64,000 nt of DNA from Chryseosolibacter sp964551035 (GTDB taxonomy: Bacteria; Bacteroidota; Bacteroidia; Cytophagales; Cyclobacteriaceae): assembly GCA_964551035.1 (NCBI GenBank), contig CAZKBK010000001.1, positions 124,001 through 188,000 on the forward strand, in the 5' to 3' direction. Every line of letters starts with the position of its first letter. Within the stretch, counting starts at the first letter, position 1. Below, piece by piece: positions 58,181 to 64,000 of this stretch. The notes beneath the pieces are model-generated. The model saw only the letters and a list, made by a program, of their open reading frames with translations, ran no database searches and was not told the DNA's origin. Made by a program: the position numbers and the translations under genes.

Positions 58181-60655
58181 ATGGCACTACCCGTATCCTT
58201 TCTCAAAGTCTTCCCCGTATATAAAGTCGAGCATGACTGTATCATTTCCCGGCAGGGCGACGTTACACTTGCCTACGAAGTCACCTTACCGGAAATCTTT
58301 TCCCTATCCAACGAAGAATACGAGGCGTTGCATCACGTGTGGGTCAAAGCCATCAAAGTGCTGCCTCAGCATTCGGTGTTTCACAAACAAGATTGGTTCG
58401 TTGCAGAAAAACACAAGGCTGATTTTGAAAGGGATCTCTCCTTTTTGTCGCATTCCAGCGAACGGTTCTTTAACGAACGCCCTTACCTGGACCACCGCTG
58501 CTACATAATGCTGACGAAGAAGCCGGTTGGCCGCAAGCCGTCCAGTTCTCTCTTTTCCAGCCTGGTCCGCCGTCACGTAGTCCCGGAGGAGACCCTGAAC
58601 CCTCAAAAAGTACAGGAGTTTCTTGACGCTGCGGCGCAGTTCCAACGCATCCTGCAGGACAGTGGCTTTGTCAGGGTAAAACGCATTACCAAAGATCAGC
58701 TTACCGGCGCCGCCAGGCAAGCCGGGCTGCTGGAGCGGTACTGCTTTCTGCTCCCGGAAGACCAGCCGCCCGTGATCAAAGACATCCATTTCAGAGACGA
58801 GTTGAAAATCGGCGACCAATACTGTCAGTTGTATACGCTGGCCGACGTGGAGGATCTTCCCGCCCTGTGCGGCAGTCGCATCAGCTATGACCGGTATTCC
58901 ACCGATAAGACCAAGTTCGCAGTGGGCTTCGCTTCACCGCTGGGACAGCTTCTGTCCTGCAATCACATTTACAACCAGTACATCTTTATCTCTGATGCAC
59001 ATAAGACCATCAAAGAGCTGGAAAGCAAACGCCTGCGCCTGCAATCCCTGTCCGCCTACTCACGCGAAAATGCCATCGCCCGCGACGCCACAAACGAGTT
59101 TTTGAACGAAGCCATTTCCTCCCAGCGCCAGCCGGTACAAGCCCATTTCAACGTGCTGGCATGGACGGATAACCGCCAGGAGTTGAAGGAGGTTAAGACA
59201 ATGGTGTCTTCCGCCCTGGCGCAGATGGACGCCATCACCAAACTGGAATCGGACGGCGCGCCGCAGATCTTTTGGGCCGGACTGCCGGGAAACGAAGCCG
59301 ACTTTCCCATGAACGATACGTTCGACACGTTCTGCGCACAAGCTACCTGTTTCCTGAACCTTGAAGCCAGCTACCAATCGTCATTGAGCCCGGTAGGCAT
59401 ACGGTTGGGCGACCGGCTTACGGGCAAACCTGTGCACGTTGACATTTCCGATGAACCAGTGAAACGCGGCATCACTACCAACCGCAACAAGTTTATCCTG
59501 GGCCCGAGTGGTTCGGGTAAGAGCTTTTTCACCAATCACATGGTGCGCAGCTATTATGAACAAGGCACGCACGTTGTGTTAGTGGACGTGGGCCATTCCT
59601 ACAAAGGACTGTGCGACCTGGTAGACGGATACTATTTCACCTACGATGAAGCCAACCCGATCCGGTTCAATCCTTTCTACATCGGCCCGGGCGAAGCCCT
59701 CGATACCGAGAAAAAGGAAAGCATCAAAACGCTACTGCTGGCACTGTGGAAAAAGGACGACGAGACATTCAACCGCTCCGAATACGTAGCCCTTTCCATT
59801 GCGCTGAAAACATACTACGAACGACTGGACAGGAACAAAGACCTGTTTCCGTGTTTTGATACGTTCTATGAATTCTTAAAGCATGATTTTGTCGAGATAC
59901 TCAAAGCGGATAAGGTAAAGGAAAAGGACTTCGATGTCGAAAATTTTCTGTATGTGCTGCGCCCGTATTACAAAGGCGGGGAGTTCGACTACCTGCTGAA
60001 CGCCACCGAAAACCTCGACCTGCTTCAGCAGCGATTCATTGTATTCGAACTCGACAACATAAAGGATCACCCCATCCTTTTTCCGGTGGTCACCATCATT
60101 GTCATGGAGGTCTTCATTTCGAAAATGCGCAAGCTCAAAGGTGTGCGCAAGATGATCCTTATCGAAGAAGCCTGGAAGGCGATCGCCAAAGAAGGGATGG
60201 CCGAGTATATCAAATACTTGTTCAAAACTGTGAGGAAGTTCTATGGGGAGGCGATTGTCGTGACGCAGGAGGTGGAAGACATTATTTCGTCTCCCATTGT
60301 CAAACAGGCCATCATCAACAACAGCGATTGTAAGATACTCCTGGATCAGTCCAAGTATCAGAACAAATTCGACCAGATTCAGGAGCTCCTGGGTCTTACC
60401 GAGAAAGAGAAGGCCCTCGTGCTGTCGATCAACAAGTCCAATGACCCTACCCGCAAATACAAAGAAGTTTTCATATCCCTGGCTGGGGTAGTGTCAAAGG
60501 TATATGCCACGGAGGTATCGCCCGAAGAATACCTGACCTACACGACGGAGGAATCCGAAAAAATGAAGGTACAAGCTTATGCACGCAAGTACGGAAGCGT
60601 CCGGAAAGGCATTACCCAACTCGCCCAGGAAATGCGCAACGGTGCGGCTGCCTGA
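58181..60655 (+). CDS. traG: TraG-family conjugation ATPase (VirB4-like)
   Basis: 824 residues; powers pilus or channel assembly at the inner membrane. The N-terminal TraG_N part (1-400) begins LPVSFLKVFPVYKVEHDC; Walker A is LGPSGSGKSFFTNHM (about 438-452), Walker B MILIEEAWKAIAKEGM (about 658), and motif TQEVEDI follows. Complete, normal length. Confidence 0.95.
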   Translation: MALPVSFLKVFPVYKVEHDCIISRQGDVTLAYEVTLPEIFSLSNEEYEALHHVWVKAIKVLPQHSVFHKQDWFVAEKHKADFERDLSFLSHSSERFFNERPYLDHRCYIMLTKKPVGRKPSSSLFSSLVRRHVVPEETLNPQKVQEFLDAAAQFQRILQDSGFVRVKRITKDQLTGAARQAGLLERYCFLLPEDQPPVIKDIHFRDELKIGDQYCQLYTLADVEDLPALCGSRISYDRYSTDKTKFAVGFASPLGQLLSCNHIYNQYIFISDAHKTIKELESKRLRLQSLSAYSRENAIARDATNEFLNEAISSQRQPVQAHFNVLAWTDNRQELKEVKTMVSSALAQMDAITKLESDGAPQIFWAGLPGNEADFPMNDTFDTFCAQATCFLNLEASYQSSLSPVGIRLGDRLTGKPVHVDISDEPVKRGITTNRNKFILGPSGSGKSFFTNHMVRSYYEQGTHVVLVDVGHSYKGLCDLVDGYYFTYDEANPIRFNPFYIGPGEALDTEKKESIKTLLLALWKKDDETFNRSEYVALSIALKTYYERLDRNKDLFPCFDTFYEFLKHDFVEILKADKVKEKDFDVENFLYVLRPYYKGGEFDYLLNATENLDLLQQRFIVFELDNIKDHPILFPVVTIIVMEVFISKMRKLKGVRKMILIEEAWKAIAKEGMAEYIKYLFKTVRKFYGEAIVVTQEVEDIISSPIVKQAIINNSDCKILLDQSKYQNKFDQIQELLGLTEKEKALVLSINKSNDPTRKYKEVFISLAGVVSKVYATEVSPEEYLTYTTEESEKMKVQAYARKYGSVRKGITQLAQEMRNGAAA

Positions 60656-60657
60656 TC

Positions 60658-61107
60658 ATGGAACAAAGACTCACCATAACGCCCATTCACTTCCGGCAGG
60701 CTTGCGCGTTTGTCCAGACGCATCACCGTCACCACCAGCCTCCGCAGGGCCACAAGTTTTCCATCGCGGTGTCCCGGAAGGACAAGGTAAGGGGAGTGGC
60801 TATCGTAGGAAGGCCGGTCAGTAGGGTATTGGACGACGGATTTACACTCGAAGTAACCCGCCTGTGCACGGATGGCACGCCCAACGCCTGTAGTAAACTG
60901 TATGCGGTTTGTCGGAGAATCGCACAACTGATGGGATACAGGAGAATTATCACTTATACGCTCGATACCGAGCCAGGAACTTCCCTGAAAGCTTCAGGGT
61001 GGAATTGTATGGGAAAATCGGGTGGCGGTAGCTGGGACCGCTTTCATCGGCCCCGGCAGGACGTTGCGCCCACAGGATCGAAGATCAAATACGGTTGCCT
61101 CCTGTAG
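60658..61107 (+). CDS. XF1762-family (GNAT-like) protein inside the tra operon
   Basis: 149 residues matching the XF1762 family seen in phages and plasmids: FVQTHHRHHQPPQGHKFSIA, VRGVAIVGRPVSRVLDDGFT, LEVTRLCTDGTPNACSKLYA, TYTLDTEPGTSLKASGWNC and the DRFHRPRQDVAPTGSK end. The fold is related to GNAT acetyltransferases; the substrate is unknown. Starts 2 bp after traG, so clearly in the operon, in a place where no such gene is known in CTnDOT. Confidence 0.85.
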   Translation: MEQRLTITPIHFRQACAFVQTHHRHHQPPQGHKFSIAVSRKDKVRGVAIVGRPVSRVLDDGFTLEVTRLCTDGTPNACSKLYAVCRRIAQLMGYRRIITYTLDTEPGTSLKASGWNCMGKSGGGSWDRFHRPRQDVAPTGSKIKYGCLL

Positions 61108-61139
61108 CCGACTCCTTAAAGAAAACCAAAATCAACATT

Positions 61140-61826
61140 ATGAAACCCTTTAGAAGATCAATATTCATTATGGTGTTTGCCACATTCTGCCTGACGGCAA
61201 CACCGGTACCAACACAGGCCGCATTTCCGTTTTGGGAGATTGTCCGGCAAGGCGTCAAAAGAGTGATCCGGGCCGTAGACCTGATGGTCCAGCGACTGCA
61301 GAACAAGACTATTGCTCTACAGAATGTGGCGAAAGTCCTGGAAAACAAATTGTCGAAGCTAAAGCTCCATGAAATCGCTGAATGGACAGACCGCCAGCGA
61401 CAACTCTACAAACGGTACTACGACGAGCTATGGCGAGTGCGAAGCACCATTGCAACCTACAAACGCATCAAGTGGATCGTTCAACGACAGCAACAGCTAT
61501 TCCTGGAATACCAGTACATGCGGCAGATGATCCGGCACGACAAGCATTTTTCGCGGGACGAGGTGGATTACATGTCGAGGGTCTACGCGGGCATCTTAGG
61601 CGAAAGTATTGACAACCTGAACCAGATACTTGTGGTAGTCAACTCCTACCGAACGAAAATGTCGGATGCCAAGCGCCTGAAGATTATCAATGAAGCCAGT
61701 GATCGGATCGAGCAGAACTACGCCGATCTCAGGCAATTCAATAACCAGAATATCCAACTGAGCTTGAACCGCGCTAAAGACCAGCACGAGATAGAAACAG
61801 TGCGAAAGCTATACGGACTAAACTAA
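61140..61826 (+). CDS. TraI-like secreted conjugation protein, copy 1
   Basis: Start at ATG 61140 (MKPFRRSIFIMVFATFC), with signal peptide cut after PTQAA. The frame opens upstream at 61095. Mostly long helices (about 40-200). The C-terminal pattern KMSDAKRLKIINEASDRIEQ...AKDQHEIETVRKLYGLN matches the TraI end of CTnDOT (SMTDKERMDV...ALYGN). Two paralogues follow at 62494 and 63156. A periplasmic structural or assembly part of the mating channel. Confidence 0.75.
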   Translation: MKPFRRSIFIMVFATFCLTATPVPTQAAFPFWEIVRQGVKRVIRAVDLMVQRLQNKTIALQNVAKVLENKLSKLKLHEIAEWTDRQRQLYKRYYDELWRVRSTIATYKRIKWIVQRQQQLFLEYQYMRQMIRHDKHFSRDEVDYMSRVYAGILGESIDNLNQILVVVNSYRTKMSDAKRLKIINEASDRIEQNYADLRQFNNQNIQLSLNRAKDQHEIETVRKLYGLN

Positions 61827-61833
61827 CCGCATC

Positions 61834-62064
61834 ATGCAAGACGCTCTGATCACTTCACTCAGTTCACTTTTCGACACAGGTTTAAAAGTCACCGGCCCAA
61901 TCGGCCAGCTTCACCTGATCCGTGAGAAGATCGGTAAACGGGGTTACCAGGAATTCGATAAAAAAGACATCCTGGACGAGTTAGGCCGACTCCAGCATGT
62001 AGCCGGAGAGCTACATAAGGAGATGATTACCATTCATGATCTTCTGACTGAAAAAAACCAATAA
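61834..62064 (+). CDS. Small hypothetical helical protein (76 aa)
   Basis: QDALITSLSSLFDTGLKVTG, then KKDILDELGRLQHVAGELHK: soluble, helical, no signal. Packed 7 bp after the first TraI-like gene and 11 bp before the next, so part of the operon. No family is recognised. Confidence 0.55.
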   Translation: MQDALITSLSSLFDTGLKVTGPIGQLHLIREKIGKRGYQEFDKKDILDELGRLQHVAGELHKEMITIHDLLTEKNQ

Positions 62065-62075
62065 CATTCAAGCCT

Positions 62076-62480
62076 ATGCAACGCATGTTCGAGCACATCA
62101 AATCTTTCGCGAGCACGATGAAAGCCAAAGGCTACGACGGTCATTTCCTTTCATCCTTTGGATATAGCGACAGGCTATTTGAGAATATGGTGAAGCACGT
62201 CTTTCAGTGTTACCAGGAAAAAAGAGACATCGGGCCTTTGAACTTGATGACCTACACCCATTGGAGGGGAGATGATCGTCCACATATCCGGTGCAACTTC
62301 TACACCGATTTTAATGACAATCAGGGCTTTAAGGTCAACAAGCTTGATGTAGAATACGGTATCGGCTACGAGACACTCAAACGAAAGGAAATCCCCGTTA
62401 AAGCAAATTTCGAAGTGCCTGATAAGGATCAGCTTAACCGCATGATGCTGGAACGAAAAAAAAGAAGTTTGAGAATCTAA
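62076..62480 (+). CDS. Hypothetical protein (134 aa) in the tra operon
   Basis: Soluble; contains MTYTHWRGDDRPHIRCNFYT and DFNDNQGFKVNKLDVEYGIG, predicted beta-rich, and a basic tail (MLERKKRSLRI). No signal peptide. It stands between TraI-like copies 1 and 2. No family is recognised. Confidence 0.55.
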   Translation: MQRMFEHIKSFASTMKAKGYDGHFLSSFGYSDRLFENMVKHVFQCYQEKRDIGPLNLMTYTHWRGDDRPHIRCNFYTDFNDNQGFKVNKLDVEYGIGYETLKRKEIPVKANFEVPDKDQLNRMMLERKKRSLRI

Positions 62481-62493
62481 ACATTACCCCCAA

Positions 62494-63144
62494 ATGAAAA
62501 AAATAGTAATAGCATTTACCGTAGTCTTTGCCTGTGCTTTCCAACAGGCAGAGGCGCAGATATGGAAGGAACTTTTCAAACAGAAAAAGACGCAACGCGA
62601 ATACCTCGGAAAGCAGATTGCCCTGCTGCATTTGTACCTGGGCTATGTGAAGGAAGGGTACAACATAGCTAGCAGAGGGCTTAACACGATCCGCAACATC
62701 AAGAACGGAAACTTCAACCTGCACCGGGATTTCTTCGGCCATTTGAACCGGGTCAACCCGCATGTGCACGGTCTGGCAAAGGTGGCAGATATCCTGGCTT
62801 TCCAGATGATGCTGGTCAAAGACTTAAAGCGCGTCAGAGACTTCTGTAAAGGCAACGAACACTTTACTCCCGAAGAAGTCCGCTATGTCGCAGCCGTCTA
62901 TTCCAATATGCTATACCTGTGCGATGCCAACCTGTCCGAACTGCTGATGATCATTAATCCGAACTATTTCAAAATGAGTGATGATGAGCGGATTGGGCGC
63001 ATAGACCTACTCTATGATGATATGCAGGATAAGCATGCCTTTGTTCAATGCTTTAAAAATGAAATACGGCTCATCGCCAGTCAACGCGAAAACGAGGTTC
63101 TGGAAGCCGAAAGGCTCAGAAAGCAATATGGTTTGGAAACCTAA
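62494..63144 (+). CDS. TraI-like secreted conjugation protein, copy 2
   Basis: 216 residues; signal peptide ending FQQAEAQ. Shared pattern with copy 3: GYNIASRGLNTIRNIKNGNF, NLHRDFFGHLNRVNP, FTPEEVRYVAAVYSNMLYLC, KMSDDERIGRIDLLYDDMQD and the RKQYGLET end. Twelve bp upstream of copy 3. Confidence 0.78.
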   Translation: MKKIVIAFTVVFACAFQQAEAQIWKELFKQKKTQREYLGKQIALLHLYLGYVKEGYNIASRGLNTIRNIKNGNFNLHRDFFGHLNRVNPHVHGLAKVADILAFQMMLVKDLKRVRDFCKGNEHFTPEEVRYVAAVYSNMLYLCDANLSELLMIINPNYFKMSDDERIGRIDLLYDDMQDKHAFVQCFKNEIRLIASQRENEVLEAERLRKQYGLET

Positions 63145-63155
63145 ACATTGGACCC

Positions 63156-63788
63156 ATGAAACGGATAATCATCATCATTTTGTTTATCGCAGGAACCGGA
63201 TGGCCGCAAATTTCCCCCGGACAAAGCCAGGAAACCACACAACTCCTGCTGAACTGGACAAAGCTAAAGCAGCTTGAAGAGATCCTGGATAATATGTACC
63301 GGGGCTATCGGATACTCGACAAAGGATACAAGACCATTAAGAATATCGCCCAGGGAAACTACACCCTCCACGAGCTGTTCATCGATGGCCTCATGGCCGT
63401 TAACCCTTCCGTAAGAAACTACAAACGGATTCCGTACATCATTGACTACCAGAAGATGCTGTTGGAGGAATACAAGTATGCCTACAAGAGGTTTCGAAAA
63501 GACCCCAACTTCAAATTGGAAGAACTGGAGTACCTCGCCAGTGTGTATAAGTTTCTGTTCGATGCGTCCTTGCGGAACATCGACGAGTTGATCATGATCA
63601 TCACAGCAACCAAACTCAGCATGAGCGATGATGAACGGATGCAGGCCATCGACCGGATATTTTTCGACATGGAAGACAAGCTCATTTTCCTGAGAACCTT
63701 CAACAACAGTGCGCGCCTCCTGGCCATCCAACGGGCGCGGTCGGTGAACGACGTAAGAACGATGCAACAAATCTACGGTATCAACTGA
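63156..63788 (+). CDS. traI: TraI-like secreted conjugation protein, copy 3
   Basis: 210 residues; signal peptide ending GWPQISPGQ. RGYRILDKGYKTIKNIAQGN, LEELEYLASVYKFLFDASLR, KLSMSDDERMQAIDRIFFDM and VNDVRTMQQIYGIN match TraI of CTnDOT best of the three copies, and traJ follows after 15 bp as in CTnDOT, so this is probably the true traI. Confidence 0.85.
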   Translation: MKRIIIIILFIAGTGWPQISPGQSQETTQLLLNWTKLKQLEEILDNMYRGYRILDKGYKTIKNIAQGNYTLHELFIDGLMAVNPSVRNYKRIPYIIDYQKMLLEEYKYAYKRFRKDPNFKLEELEYLASVYKFLFDASLRNIDELIMIITATKLSMSDDERMQAIDRIFFDMEDKLIFLRTFNNSARLLAIQRARSVNDVRTMQQIYGIN

Positions 63789-63803
63789 AAATCTAACTCA
63801 ACA

Positions 63804-64000
63804 ATGAAACGCCGGATAATCTACACCGTCATCATGAGTACCGTAGTGATGCTTTTACCGGGCTCTTTACATGCCCAGGGTTTCGCGGGAGAGATTCACA
63901 GTTTGCAAAGCGTCCTCAATCAGGTCTATTATGAAATGCTCCCGTTGTGCAGCAGGCTCATTGGAGTGGCGCGCGGTCTGGCGGCCTTTGGCGCGCTCTG
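63804..64000 (+). CDS. traJ: TraJ conjugation protein (3' part outside window)
   Basis: Frame open from ATG 63804 to the window end. Signal-like start (KRRIIYTVIMSTVVMLLPGS), then FAGEIHSLQSVLNQVYYEML and LCSRLIGVARGLAAFGAL, matching the TraJ start of CTnDOT (LRSLYDEMMPL...ARGLAGLGAL). TraJ is the TrbL/VirB6-like polytopic channel protein. Confidence 0.8.
   Translation, partial: MKRRIIYTVIMSTVVMLLPGSLHAQGFAGEIHSLQSVLNQVYYEMLPLCSRLIGVARGLAAFGAL

Overview
The window looks like a piece of a Bacteroidota genome, probably a soil or freshwater Cytophagales/Chitinophagales-type organism. Evidence: SusC/SusD pairs with FecR and ECF sigma factors, promoters of the TTTG-N19-TAnnTTTG type (tRNA and gap), genes introduced by AACCTA(A)-type leaders instead of Shine-Dalgarno sequences, and a CTnDOT-like traE-F-G-I-J conjugation operon. 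Species cannot be named from sequence alone.

Layout. (1) 1-8226 is ordinary chromosome: end of the pyruvate dehydrogenase E2 gene, hslV, an AI-2E family permease and a class III aminotransferase, a TerB-like protein, a DnaJ-TPR membrane protein, gap and tRNA-Glu(TTC). (2) 8186-17708 is an accessory patch. It has a serine recombinase whose 3' end is antisense to the tRNA, two small genes, an intact IS21-family element (10897-13449, 5-bp target duplication GTATT), two lone STN-domain proteins (one frameshifted) around a membrane zinc peptidase, a tyrosine recombinase and a decayed ECF sigma gene. (3) 17854-29126 holds dsbD, a TPR protein, small membrane and lipoprotein genes, an ECF sigma factor followed by two tandem proteins with a TonB-type anchor, a LytTR-like domain and a TonB-receptor plug, then a second ECF sigma factor and FecR. 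(4) 29300-38150 is clearly more AT-rich: SusC, SusD, a TlpA-like thioredoxin protein, and on the other strand a predicted propeller protein, two secreted four-cysteine peptides and a MauE/DoxX-like membrane protein. (5) 38626-64000 is an integrative conjugative element: cargo genes behind three copies of a ~195-bp foldable leader repeat, a PAPS-reductase-like/ParB-like pair, RteC-like regulators, a Xis-like HTH protein, a probable oriT, relaxosome protein, relaxase and coupling protein, then the tra operon, cut by the window end inside traJ.

How the parts work together. The sigma factor/FecR/SusCD genes form a cell-surface uptake and signalling locus. The sigma factor at 22156 has the TonB-LytTR-plug fusions where FecR and SusC would be expected, which suggests an alternative transmembrane signalling set. 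In the conjugative element, MobA/relaxase/T4CP process and deliver DNA while TraE-J form the mating channel. This copy carries unusual additions: four tandem paralogues of an internally repeated protein between traE and traF, an XF1762-type protein after traG, and three TraI-like paralogues instead of one.

Most promising unexplained items: the TonB/LytTR/plug fusions (one with a heavy-metal-binding knuckle), the repeated leader element with a covarying base pair, and the tandem paralogue block inside the tra operon.
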